Of a DNA stretch of 64,000 bases, positions 8,187 to 16,439 are shown in pieces. Source of the DNA: Gelidibacter mesophilus DSM 14095 (GTDB lineage: Bacteria > Bacteroidota > Bacteroidia > Flavobacteriales > Flavobacteriaceae); the NCBI RefSeq assembly GCF_000423005.1, contig NZ_AUHD01000001.1:1-64000 (forward strand), written 5' to 3'. The notes beneath the pieces are model-generated. The model was given only the letters and a program-made list of their open reading frames with translations. It was not told the DNA's origin and searched no databases. How positions within the stretch are numbered: the stretch's first letter is position 1; each line of letters opens with the position of its first letter. A program made the translations under genes and the position numbers.

Positions 8187-8751
8187 GGATCTTTTAAAAT
8201 GATTTAAGCAATCGGCTGTAAAAATATAAGGAATTTGGCAATGTTAGGTTTTAAGATTTTAATATTTTCATAATTTTATAACGAATCTTGTACGAAGGTG
8301 TAAAAATACGGTATCCTAACAAATAAAAAAATCCAAGTATTCTATCAGCAGAAAATGATGGGATTTTATCATTGGACGGAGAAAGGCAATTTCAAACTTT
8401 TAAAATTTTGTGAAAAATATTAAAAGTAAACAAGTCATTATAAATATAGAGGATTACGGGATTTTCTGAATTGCATCTTAGATGTTTAGAAATAATTTCT
8501 AACGAGTGCTCATAATAGAGAAGAAACACCTTTTAATACCAATAGTAAGGAGATAAATTGCAAAGTGAACGAAGGCCACTTTTAGGATTGGTATTAAAGG
8601 TCAATTCCACTATTTTATGAATCTTAGGAATGCCAATGCTATTCTCGGCGTGAATACTAAATAGTTCTTAGATTTCAACGGATTATGGAGTGAGTGTTGT
8701 TTTAGTAGATAACCTTATTTTGGAATATTGAGTTTTTTAGTGACACTTTCA
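8187..8751. other. Divergent intergenic region
   Basis: 565 bases between the T9SS gene (minus) and the polysaccharide locus (plus). No gene is supported. It contains the inverted repeat described separately. AT-rich, with no exact TAnnTTTG element seen for the T9SS gene. Confidence 0.45.
8532..8598. repeat. 12-bp perfect inverted repeat with 43-base spacer
   Basis: TTTAATACCAAT (8532-8543) pairs with ATTGGTATTAAA (8587-8598). The arms are too far apart for an ordinary terminator. It could be a binding site for a dimeric recombinase or regulator, or a small dispersed element. Confidence 0.6.
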
Positions 8752-8759
8752 TACATTTG
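8752..8759 (+). promoter_or_regulatory. Promoter -7 element of the polysaccharide locus
   Basis: TACATTTG matches TAnnTTTG and lies 28 bases before the chosen ATG of the UpxY-like gene at 8788. It falls inside the longer alternative frame that would start at 8728, supporting the shorter protein. Confidence 0.55.
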
Positions 8760-8787
8760 TGGGTCTAAATATTTTAAAAACAGACCT

Positions 8788-9249
8788 ATGCCTTGGTACG
8801 TCCTTATTACAAAGCCTAAATATGAAATTAAAGTTGCTGAACGTTTGGAGTCTGATGGATTTGATGTCTGCTGTCCCACTCGAGTGGAGATAAGACAATG
8901 GAGCGACCGTAAAAAGAAAGTTGTTGTGCCGCTGTTGCCCTCTATGGTACTCATAAACATTCCTGAAAAAGACCGCGCAAAAGTTTTTACAGTCCCCGGA
9001 GCGGTGCGTTATCTTTTTTGGTTGGGTGAGCCTGCCGTGGTTCCTGCAAAAGAAGTGGAGGTACTCAAGGAAATTGCTACCAGAAAACAACAAGTATTGT
9101 CAACAGAAAGAATCGCGGTAGGACAGGAAATTGATTTAAAAACATATGGGTTGACCGCTAAAAAAGGTACGGTTAAATATATTTCGGGAAATCAATGTTG
9201 GGTAGTTTTACACAATCTGGGATATGTTATTAAATTAAAGATCAAATGA
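8788..9249 (+). CDS. UpxY-family transcription antiterminator (NusG paralogue)
   Basis: A 153-aa protein beginning MPWYVLITKPKYE, the classic NGN-domain start of specialised NusG proteins. The NGN domain covers about residues 1-95 ('PLLPSMVLINI', 'VPGAVRYLFWLGEPAVVP'), followed by a C-terminal KOW-like domain ('KGTVKYISGNQCWVVL'). In Bacteroidota such genes head capsule and O-antigen operons and let RNA polymerase read through long leaders. The start at 8788 is chosen because it gives the canonical N-terminus and follows the promoter; a frame opening at 8728 would cover the promoter. It should control the genes from 9685 onward. Confidence 0.88.
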   Translation: MPWYVLITKPKYEIKVAERLESDGFDVCCPTRVEIRQWSDRKKKVVVPLLPSMVLINIPEKDRAKVFTVPGAVRYLFWLGEPAVVPAKEVEVLKEIATRKQQVLSTERIAVGQEIDLKTYGLTAKKGTVKYISGNQCWVVLHNLGYVIKLKIK

Positions 9250-9361
9250 TCAATCAGCGCGATCCTCTCGTTATTTTATCTCCGTATACATTATAGATGT
9301 TTTAAATAGCTTGGGATTAATTTTATACGTTTAGAATCAAACAGGGTTACGTTATAATGTA

Positions 9362-9382
9362 ACTGTTGTGGGCGAAGCCGTG
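9362..9382 (+). promoter_or_regulatory. GGGCGAAGCCGTG leader element, ops-like candidate (copy 1)
   Basis: Within the 435-base gap between the UpxY gene and ugd. The core GGGCGAAGCCGTG can form a GGC-GAA-GCC mini-hairpin and is preceded by ACTGTT. It recurs at 15783-15803 in the leader of the nonulosonate operon. It recalls the E. coli ops element GGCGGTAGCGTG bound by RfaH, a NusG paralogue. The link to UpxY is inference. The rest of the gap (9250-9684) holds nothing else recognisable. Confidence 0.4.
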
Positions 9383-9684
9383 GCTTTTCTTGAGAATTTC
9401 AAGAGCATTTAAACGGGTCTAACGGGGAAATGTAGATTCATGTAAGATTTTAAATTATAATAATCAACCAAAATTCCAGATTTAGTTTAAGAGGTATCAA
9501 AAAAAATTGAATGGATCAAATTCAGCGGCTGTAAGGAAAAGTCAATTCTTTTCACAATCAGACACAAAAACAATAGTCAAATCTTTTGGCAACATCAAAA
9601 AATCTTAAAAATGAACCATATTAGAATTGTAAAGCCTAAATTTGAAGCTTTAAATTTTTAGGTAAATTGACAAATTAATAGATT

Positions 9685-11076
9685 ATGAAAATAAAGAACA
9701 TTTGCTGTATTGGTGCTGGATATGTAGGAGGCCCAACAATGGCCGTAATTGCCCAAAAAAATCCCGATATAAAGGTTACTGTGGTTGATATTAATGCGGC
9801 ACGTATTGCAGCATGGAACGATGAAAATTTGGAGAAGTTGCCCATTTATGAACCGGGATTGGACAAGGTTGTGGCCGAAGCCAGAGGACGAAACTTGTTT
9901 TTTACTACGGAAGTAGACGCAGCCATTGAAGCTGCTGATATGATTTTTATTTCTGTGAATACGCCAACCAAAACCTACGGACAGGGGAAGGGGATGGCGG
10001 CCGATTTGAAATTTATTGAGCTCTGTGCAAGACAAATTGCGAGAGTAGCCAAAACAGATAAAATTGTTGTGGAAAAGTCTACGCTTCCGGTAAGGACGGC
10101 CCAAGCCATTAAAAGTATTCTGCATAACACGGGTAATGGTGTTCAATTTCAAATTCTATCCAATCCGGAATTCTTGGCAGAAGGCACTGCTGTGCAAGAT
10201 TTAATGGCACCGGATCGTGTATTGATAGGTGGAGAACAGACCAAAGAAGGACTTGAGGCTATTCAAGCTTTAGTTAATGTTTATTCTACATGGGTGCCTG
10301 CAGAGAATATCCTTACCACCAACCTGTGGTCATCAGAATTATCAAAATTAACGGCCAATGCATTCTTGGCGCAACGGGTATCTTCTATCAATGCACTTTC
10401 GGAATTATGTGAAGTGACCGGTGCTGATGTGAATGAAGTTGCTATAGCCATTGGAAAAGACAGCAGAATCGGGCCTAAGTTTTTAAAGGCTTCGGTCGGC
10501 TTTGGTGGCTCTTGTTTCCAAAAAGACATTTTAAATCTAGTCTATATTGCTAAGTCCTATGGATTGCACGAAGTAGCGGATTATTGGGAGCAAGTCATTA
10601 TCATGAATGACTATCAAAAGCGCCGTTTTGCCTCAAAAATCATTCAAACGCTTTATAATACTATTTCAGGTAAGAAAATTGCGTTTTTGGGATGGGCTTT
10701 TAAAAAGGATACCAATGATACCAGGGAATCGGCAGCCATTTATGTAGCAGATCAACTCATGGAGGAGCAGGCCAGTATTGTGGTTTATGATCCTAAAGTA
10801 ACGGCGCAACAAATGCAAAGCGACCTCAATTATTTGAATACTCGCTCTGAAGACAGCAACTCCCATTATTTAACAACGGTATCCGATCCACACGAAGCGT
10901 GTAAAGATGCCCACGCCATTGCGGTGTTGACAGAGTGGGATGAATTCAAAACCTACGATTGGCAAAAAACTTATGACGCCATGAAAAAGCCGGCATTTGT
11001 ATTTGACGGCCGTGGTATATTGGATAAAGAAGAATTAGAAACGATAGGATTTCAGGTGTATGCCATTGGAAAATAG
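9685..11076 (+). CDS. ugd: UDP-glucose 6-dehydrogenase
   Basis: Oxidises UDP-glucose to UDP-glucuronate with two NAD+ in the cytoplasm. The 463-aa protein has the N-terminal Rossmann motif '[12 protein letters not shown]', '[11 protein letters not shown]', the substrate-binding '[11 protein letters not shown]', '[19 protein letters not shown]' and the catalytic Cys in 'FGGSCFQKD' (Cys277), and a C-terminal '[11 protein letters not shown]' domain. The wording of these motifs is strikingly close to the animal-type enzyme. It overlaps the next gene by 17 bases. It supplies UDP-GlcA to the adjacent epimerase and the surface polysaccharide. Confidence 0.93.
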   Translation: MKIKNICCIGAGYVGGPTMAVIAQKNPDIKVTVVDINAARIAAWNDENLEKLPIYEPGLDKVVAEARGRNLFFTTEVDAAIEAADMIFISVNTPTKTYGQGKGMAADLKFIELCARQIARVAKTDKIVVEKSTLPVRTAQAIKSILHNTGNGVQFQILSNPEFLAEGTAVQDLMAPDRVLIGGEQTKEGLEAIQALVNVYSTWVPAENILTTNLWSSELSKLTANAFLAQRVSSINALSELCEVTGADVNEVAIAIGKDSRIGPKFLKASVGFGGSCFQKDILNLVYIAKSYGLHEVADYWEQVIIMNDYQKRRFASKIIQTLYNTISGKKIAFLGWAFKKDTNDTRESAAIYVADQLMEEQASIVVYDPKVTAQQMQSDLNYLNTRSEDSNSHYLTTVSDPHEACKDAHAIAVLTEWDEFKTYDWQKTYDAMKKPAFVFDGRGILDKEELETIGFQVYAIGK

Positions 11077-12103
11077 ACCACATCCAAAAACTGTCTTAGT
11101 CACCGGAGCGGCTGGCTTTATAGGCTTTCATGTCTCCAAGGCACTATTGGAGGCAGGGCATAGAGTTGTTGGACTTGACAATCTTAACGATTATTATGAT
11201 GTCAATTTAAAATTGGCACGTTTGGCGCAATTGGGTATTGATAAAAAAGATGCGCTACAAGAGCTTAATTATATATCGAGCGCTACTTTTGGAAATCGCA
11301 TGATTTTTGTAAAAATGAACCTGGAAGATCGTAATGCCTTACCAGAGCTTTTTGAAAAGCATTCTATTGATAGTGTATGCAATTTAGCGGCGCAAGCAGG
11401 AGTGCGTTATTCGTTAGAAAACCCTGAAGCCTATGCCGATAGCAATTTGACTGGGTTTTTAAATGTTTTGGAATGCTGCCGAAATTATAAGGTTCCGAAA
11501 TTGGTCTATGCCAGTAGTTCTAGTATTTATGGGAATAGTGATGCGGTTCCATTTGAGGAAACTGCCAATGTCGATCATCCTGTTAGTCTTTATGCGGCTA
11601 CTAAAAAAGCCAATGAGTTGATGGCACATGCCTATACGCATTTATATGGTTTCGAATCCATTGGTCTGCGATTTTTCACCGTTTACGGACCGTGGGGAAG
11701 ACCTGATATGGCCATGTTTTTATTTACGGATGCCATTATCAATAACAAACCTCTCAAGGTTTTTAATAATGGAGATCTTTCGCGTGATTTTACTTATATA
11801 GATGATATTGTCGCCGGTATTATGGCAACACTTTTGGAATCTTCTAACAATAAATCGTCTTATAAACTCTATAATATTGGTAACAGTCAGCCAGTGCAAC
11901 TTTTAGAGTATATTGAGGCCATAGAAAAAGCTTTGGGTAAAACTGCTCTTAAGGAGATGATGCCTATGCAGCCTGGAGATGTCAAACAAACCTTCGCAAA
12001 TGTCAGCCGTCTGAAAACTGATTTTAATTACCAACCGACTACTGAAGTCAAACAAGGCATCGCTACTTTTGTGGAATGGTATCGGGAGTTTTATGGGGCA
12101 TAG
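11060..12103 (+). CDS. NAD-dependent epimerase, probably UDP-glucuronate 4-epimerase
   Basis: An extended SDR of 347 aa: GAAGFIG nucleotide motif (16-22), the '[13 protein letters not shown]' segment characteristic of UDP-glucuronate 4-epimerases (CapI/LspL type), 'ASSSSIYG', and the catalytic Y178-x3-K182 ('YAATK'). It would interconvert UDP-glucuronate and UDP-galacturonate. Its start lies 17 bases inside the end of ugd, so the two are translationally coupled and the product of one is the substrate of the other. UDP-glucose 4-epimerase is the alternative, but the NDYYD signature and the partner favour the acid sugar. Confidence 0.85.
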   Translation: MPLENRPHPKTVLVTGAAGFIGFHVSKALLEAGHRVVGLDNLNDYYDVNLKLARLAQLGIDKKDALQELNYISSATFGNRMIFVKMNLEDRNALPELFEKHSIDSVCNLAAQAGVRYSLENPEAYADSNLTGFLNVLECCRNYKVPKLVYASSSSIYGNSDAVPFEETANVDHPVSLYAATKKANELMAHAYTHLYGFESIGLRFFTVYGPWGRPDMAMFLFTDAIINNKPLKVFNNGDLSRDFTYIDDIVAGIMATLLESSNNKSSYKLYNIGNSQPVQLLEYIEAIEKALGKTALKEMMPMQPGDVKQTFANVSRLKTDFNYQPTTEVKQGIATFVEWYREFYGA

Positions 12104-12559
12104 AGGGTAGACTGTAGAAGATAGATAGAAAATAGACTATAGAAATAGAGGCTAGAAAATAGACCATAAAATGGAGGCGTTAAATTAATTCGATAATTGA
12201 TTGCGCATAACTACGGATGTGCGAATATCTGCGTAATCTGAGGGAAACACTTCAGAGTATTTCTAATTTATCCGTTGCGACCTTAACGTTTAAATCCAAC
12301 CACAAAAGCGCAAAGTTCAATGCCACGACGACTAATTTAATTTTGAGAAACTAAAAATATTTAGATCAGAATAAAGCTTTCACAATGATTGAGAAATCAG
12401 GCTATTATTTAATCTTTAGATATTTCCATTCGTGCAATTAATTTTGAATTATCAACTGACGGATTTGAACCCTTATAACTTTGTTTATTCGTGGCTAGTA
12501 GTGAAATTCGTGTCTAAAAAAAATTTGGTTTCCAAAAACACAAACAAGCAAGAGCTATA
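12104..12559. other. Intergenic stretch with degenerate repeats
   Basis: 456 bases without a gene. Positions 12104-12175 are purine-rich and repeat AGAAAATAGAC-like units with variations. Further on lies a dispersed repeat described separately. No promoter consensus is clear. Confidence 0.5.
12274..12325. repeat. Dispersed intergenic repeat, copy A
   Basis: GTTGCGACC followed by a divergent few bases, then TTTAAATCCAACCACAAA and AGCGCAAAG. A diverged second copy is at 14428-14480. Matching flanking pieces (ATCTGCG, GGGAAAAC) also recur near 12227-12253 and 14570-14606, but in a different order. Confidence 0.55.
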
Positions 12560-13516
12560 ATGAAAAACTTCGCCCTTATCGGTGCCTCAGGTTATATCGC
12601 ACCCAGACACATGAAAGCCATTAAAGAGACTGGTAACACTTTGGTGGCTACCTTAGATCCTTATGACGGCATTGGTGTGATGGATAGTTATTTTCCTAAG
12701 GCCAGTTTTTTCACAGAATTTGAACGTTTTGATCGTTTTGTGGATAAGTGGCGCCGGGACAGTGGTAATAAAATAGATTATGTTTCTATATGTTCACCAA
12801 ATTACTTGCACGATTCGCATATCCGATTTGCGTTACGGAGTGGTGCAGATGCCATCTCAGAAAAACCTTTGGTGCTCAATCCTTGGAATGTTGATCAATT
12901 GAAAGTGATTGAAAAGGAGACCGGAAAAAAAATCCATAATATCTTGCAATTGCGGTTGCATCCAACGCTTATCGCCTTAAAAGAAAGAATTACTGAGGAA
13001 TTGGAAAATGATCCACATAAAGTTTATGACATTGACTTGACGTATTTGACATCAAGGGGGAAATGGTATTTTGTGTCCTGGAAAGGTAATGAGTCCAAAT
13101 CAGGAGGCATTGCTTCCAATATTGGCGTGCATTTTTTTGATATGTTGAGTTGGATTTTTGGTGAGGAACAAGAAAGCACCGTTCATCTAAAAACAGCAGA
13201 TACTAATGCTGGTTTTTTGAAATTAAAACATGCCAACGTCCGATGGTTCCTATCGGTGAATTATGATTATATTCCTGATACGATAAAGACTATCGGAGGA
13301 ACCACCTACCGGTCCATTAAGATCAACAATGAGCAGATAGAATTTAGTGGCGGATTTACGGACCTCCATACCAAAAGTTATGAAGAGATCTTGAAAGGTA
13401 ACGGCTTTGGACTCGATGAGGCTTATGCTTCCATAAATACGGTATCTGCAATTAGAAACCTTGATCCCATTGGATTGACAGGAGATTTCCATCCGTTTTG
13501 TAAATTGGTGGAATGA
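12560..13516 (+). CDS. WlbA/WbpB-like sugar-nucleotide 3-dehydrogenase
   Basis: A 318-aa Gfo/Idh/MocA oxidoreductase. The N-terminal Rossmann segment 'FALIGASGYIAPRHMKAI', 'SICSPNYLHDSHIRFAL' and the catalytic EKP (E101-K102-P103) match WlbA/WbpB. Those enzymes oxidise C3 of UDP-N-acetylglucosaminuronate on the way to diacetamido uronic acids such as ManNAc3NAcA. The WlbB-like acetyltransferase 149 bases downstream supports the call. The 3-aminotransferase (WbpE) that should act between them was not found in this window. Confidence 0.82.
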   Translation: MKNFALIGASGYIAPRHMKAIKETGNTLVATLDPYDGIGVMDSYFPKASFFTEFERFDRFVDKWRRDSGNKIDYVSICSPNYLHDSHIRFALRSGADAISEKPLVLNPWNVDQLKVIEKETGKKIHNILQLRLHPTLIALKERITEELENDPHKVYDIDLTYLTSRGKWYFVSWKGNESKSGGIASNIGVHFFDMLSWIFGEEQESTVHLKTADTNAGFLKLKHANVRWFLSVNYDYIPDTIKTIGGTTYRSIKINNEQIEFSGGFTDLHTKSYEEILKGNGFGLDEAYASINTVSAIRNLDPIGLTGDFHPFCKLVE

Positions 13517-13665
13517 GTTATCAGGTATGAGTTGTCAACCCACAACAGATACTCGACAACCCATAACAGACAACAGAAAACCCACAACCTCTTAAACCCA
13601 CAAGTCATAATCAAATAAACCACAAACCTAATCCCTAATCCTTCACACCGAATCCCTCACACTCC
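13517..13665. repeat. C-rich degenerate repeat leader before wlbB-like gene
   Basis: The spacer is built of short variations on ACAACCCACAAC and AATCCCTCAC and is almost devoid of G near its 3' end, running straight into the start codon at 13666. A similar C-rich repeat precedes the gene at 14789. Confidence 0.5.
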
Positions 13666-14238
13666 ATGAGCAACTTCTTCATCCACGAATCCAGTTATAT
13701 CGACAACAACGTCACCATTGGCGAAAACACTAAAATCTGGCATTTTAGTCACATTTTATCAAATACGGTAATTGGTGACAATTGTTCGTTCGGGCAAAAT
13801 TGCGTGGTAGGCCCTAATGTGAGTATTGGCAATAACGTAAAGGTTCAGAACAACATTTCCATTTATGAAGGGGTAGAGGTGGAAGATGATGTGTTTATTG
13901 GGCCGTCGGTCGTATTCACCAACGTGATCAATCCGCGAAGTTTTATTATCAGAAAGCATGAATTTAAAAAAACATTATTAAAAAAGGGTGTGTCTATTGG
14001 TGCCAATGCGACTATTGTATGCGGAAATACACTCGGCCAATATGCCTTTGTTGGTGCAGGTACCGTAGTGACTAAAGATGTGCCCAATTTTGCTGTAGTA
14101 GTTGGAAATCCGTCGCGACAAATTGGTTGGGTCAGTAAGGCGGGTCATCGGTTAAAATTTAATGCGAATCATTTGGCACTATGTCCAGAAACTGGGGAGC
14201 AGTATCAGTTAAAAGATAAGATGGTCTTCGATTTATAA
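13666..14238 (+). CDS. WlbB/WbpD-like N-acetyltransferase (left-handed beta-helix)
   Basis: A 190-aa hexapeptide-repeat protein. Repeats such as 'VTIGENTKIW', 'TVIGDNCSFG', 'VSIGNNVKV' and 'VSIGANATIVCG' run through residues 8-130, closing with 'VVVGNPSRQIGWVS'. It strongly resembles WlbB/WbpD, which acetylates the 3-amine of UDP-2-acetamido-3-amino-2,3-dideoxy-glucuronate using acetyl-CoA. It follows the WlbA-like gene. The first 60 bases are C-rich like the leader, unlike the rest of the gene. Confidence 0.85.
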   Translation: MSNFFIHESSYIDNNVTIGENTKIWHFSHILSNTVIGDNCSFGQNCVVGPNVSIGNNVKVQNNISIYEGVEVEDDVFIGPSVVFTNVINPRSFIIRKHEFKKTLLKKGVSIGANATIVCGNTLGQYAFVGAGTVVTKDVPNFAVVVGNPSRQIGWVSKAGHRLKFNANHLALCPETGEQYQLKDKMVFDL

Positions 14239-14788
14239 GAAAGGCTTCAAGAGGATTTAGTATTAAATATCAAGTACAACGAATTAAGAAGGCAAATGCA
14301 ATACTCTAAACCCAATGAGAAGCTCATTAAGAGAGCCCTAAATAAAACCCAAGTTCTACGAATGAATAATCAACTGTGATTAATGAAGTAAGCTGCCTCA
14401 GGGATATATTTTCACGTGGATATTCCTTTTGCGACCTGTGCGTTGAAATCCAACCGCAAAGAGCGCAAGGTGAACGCAAGGCTGAGTTTAATATAAGTAG
14501 GTAAAATAGCTGTTGATGGACAAAAGTAAAAGAACCTATTTATTCAATTTAATACCTATAGGATCACAACAATCTGCGAAGATCTGCGCTGTTTCGGGGA
14601 AAACTTTTGAGTCATCTAAAAGTTAGGGCTCAATGATTTCCAAAGAAAACATAAAAACCCACAAAGAAGGAAGATCCTACCTTTCGCAATTAATAGGTTA
14701 TTTAAGACTAGTGTCTTCAGTGTTTCATAAGGTTTCAACAATCTTCAATCAACAATCTTCAATCAAAAATCGTTAACCCTGCTCCCTC
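14239..14788. other. Intergenic stretch with dispersed repeats
   Basis: 550 bases without a supported gene. It contains the dispersed repeat at 14428-14480 and, just before the next start, a tandem-like CAATCTTCAATCAA motif (about 14740-14767). The composition switches from AT-rich to C-rich near the next start codon. Confidence 0.5.
14428..14480. repeat. Dispersed intergenic repeat, copy B
   Basis: Counterpart of 12274-12325: TTTGCGACC, then TTGAAATCCAACCGCAAAG and AGCGCAAGG. Roughly 80 percent alike by eye. Both copies flank the WlbA/WlbB-like pair. Confidence 0.55.
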
Positions 14789-15670
14789 ATGCCTCAAACC
14801 TCACTCCTAAAAACCGCCATCACCGCCGCCCTCGAAGCCGGAAAAGTCATCCTGGACATCTATCATTCTGAAGATTTTGAAGTGCAACTTAAAGATGACC
14901 GCACGCCATTAACAAAGGCAGATACCGCCGCCCACAACGTGATCATGTCTTATCTGAAAGCAACAAACATTCCTGTACTTTCAGAAGAAGGCAAATCCAT
15001 CCCTTACAACGTGAGGAAAGATTGGAAATACCTCTGGATCGTAGATCCCATCGATGGTACCAAAGAATTCATCAAGCGCAATGGCGAGTTTACGGTCAAT
15101 ATTGCGTTGATCGAGAATCAAAAACCCGTATTGGGCGTTATTTTCGTTCCCGTATCTGGAGATTTGTATTTTTCCCATACAGCGTTCGGGAAAGCAAGTT
15201 CCCGTCTTGAGGACGGGCAGACAACTTCAAGTTCGATTTCATCTTCAATTTCGACTTTTGGCTCATTTAAGGTAAGAGTAGATCTCAATAATTTTAATGT
15301 GGATGATTTGATTGTTAAAGCCTTAAAACTCCCTTTACCTAGAGCAAACAAAACCTTTACCATGTTGGCCAGTCGCTCACATCCTTCTGAGGCCACAGAA
15401 ACGTATATCCATAAACTTCAACAAAAACACGGTGCCGTTGAGGTTGTTTCTAAGGGTAGTTCGTTAAAATTTTGTCTGATTGCAGAAGGGCAGGCCGATT
15501 GCTATCCAAAATTTGGACCTACCATGGAATGGGATACTGCTGCAGGCCAAGCGATATGTGAGCAGGCTGATTTTGCAGTTATTAATTGGGAGACAAAAAA
15601 ACCAATGCTATACAATAGAAAGCAATCCTTAAACAATTGGTTTGTTGTGCAAAAACAAAAACCTTTTTAA
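14789..15670 (+). CDS. cysQ: 3'(2'),5'-bisphosphate nucleotidase CysQ
   Basis: Hydrolyses 3'-phosphoadenosine 5'-phosphate to AMP in sulfate assimilation or sulfation. The inositol-monophosphatase fold is shown by 'SEEGK' (~70), the metal-binding 'WIVDPIDGTKEFIKRNGEFTVNIALI' region (~88-110) and 'WDTAAGQAI' (~250). At 293 aa it is longer than I expect for the family. The excess is a Ser-rich low-complexity stretch (about residues 133-160, 15190-15275) that begins with a CCCGTC/GACGGG palindrome and looks like an inserted repeat. A cysQ in a polysaccharide locus may point to a sulfated polymer, but no sulfotransferase is seen here. Confidence 0.88.
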   Translation: MPQTSLLKTAITAALEAGKVILDIYHSEDFEVQLKDDRTPLTKADTAAHNVIMSYLKATNIPVLSEEGKSIPYNVRKDWKYLWIVDPIDGTKEFIKRNGEFTVNIALIENQKPVLGVIFVPVSGDLYFSHTAFGKASSRLEDGQTTSSSISSSISTFGSFKVRVDLNNFNVDDLIVKALKLPLPRANKTFTMLASRSHPSEATETYIHKLQQKHGAVEVVSKGSSLKFCLIAEGQADCYPKFGPTMEWDTAAGQAICEQADFAVINWETKKPMLYNRKQSLNNWFVVQKQKPF

Positions 15671-15693
15671 ATGGGATATTCTCATTATTGTTG

Positions 15694-15701
15694 TAATTTT
15701 G
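15694..15701 (+). promoter_or_regulatory. Candidate -7 promoter element of the nonulosonate operon
   Basis: TAATTTTG fits TAnnTTTG and is followed by CGGAC. It would begin a leader of roughly 265 bases that carries the GGGCGAAGCCGTG element before the first gene at 15975. Confidence 0.45.
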
Positions 15702-15782
15702 CGGACTTTTAAAACGTTTTCTTGACGATAAGGTTTTTATGTTAAATAGTTGATTTTCATTACATTAAAATTATTTGGTGTG

Positions 15783-15803
15783 ACTGTTAGGGGCGAAGCC
15801 GTG
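15783..15803 (+). promoter_or_regulatory. GGGCGAAGCCGTG leader element, ops-like candidate (copy 2)
   Basis: Second copy of the element at 9362-9382, again preceded by ACTGTT, here about 80 bases after a candidate promoter and 170 before the first gene. The surrounding leader (15671-15974) otherwise shows nothing recognisable. Recurrence in two long leaders of the same locus suggests a target for the UpxY antiterminator. Confidence 0.4.
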
Positions 15804-15974
15804 TTTCACTGTCAGTTTTTAAAGTCCTGATTAATTGAGATATAGGACTACATCTTGTTGAAGTTCGTAGCAAATTGAAAATTATTCAATCACGAAAATT
15901 GTGAGAACATGAGTGTAGTATGATATCAGAATTGTATTTTCATAAAGAGAAATGTCAGTCAAACTATTAGTGAT

Positions 15975-16439
15975 ATGATGAGTATAAGAGTTGTAGGTTC
16001 AGAATATGCGGATAATTTCTATAATGATTTTCTGGGTTTTGTTTACAAAGTGGACCATCTTTTCGAGCCGCCATTAAGTGAGAGAGTTGTACTTGAAGAT
16101 TATGCGAAGAAGTTATATGAAGAAGCTCATGTTTTTGTTGTGTTTGAGAATGACGAAATACAAGCAGCCAGCGCTTTCTATTGCACTCCAGAAAAATTTG
16201 ATTTTGGCTTTTTAAGTTTTGTTGCTTCTTTAAAGAAAGGATTAGGGAGTAAAGTGATTGAAGAAATGATTTCTCATTGTAAGAAGATGAAAATGAAAGG
16301 AATTGAAACTCAAACTTGGGAGACAAATTATAATTCATTAACAATGTTTAAGCGGTATGGATTTTTAGAAGTTGAAAAGGTTAAAAATAGAGATTCTAAT
16401 ATTGAAAGTATTATTCTTAAATTGATATTTAATGATTGA
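15975..16439 (+). CDS. GNAT-family N-acetyltransferase
   Basis: A 154-aa protein with the GNAT layout: a central strand pair ('AHVFVVFENDEIQAASAFY'), the acetyl-CoA loop 'KKGLGSKVIEEMI' and the C-terminal 'NYNSLTMFKRYGFLEVE'. First gene of a tightly packed operon; it overlaps the next gene by 8 bases. The partners suggest it acylates an amino acid or an amine of a nonulosonic-acid precursor. The exact acceptor is unknown. Two adjacent ATGs open the frame; either could be used. Confidence 0.75.
   Translation: MMSIRVVGSEYADNFYNDFLGFVYKVDHLFEPPLSERVVLEDYAKKLYEEAHVFVVFENDEIQAASAFYCTPEKFDFGFLSFVASLKKGLGSKVIEEMISHCKKMKMKGIETQTWETNYNSLTMFKRYGFLEVEKVKNRDSNIESIILKLIFND

Noticed and set aside
8728-8787. 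20-codon extension of the UpxY-like protein
   Set aside because: It would cover the TACATTTG promoter and add residues not typical for the NGN domain start.
9250-9684. tRNA or riboswitch in the ugd leader
   Set aside because: No cloverleaf or known aptamer core could be drawn; only the short GGGCGAAGCCGTG element stands out.
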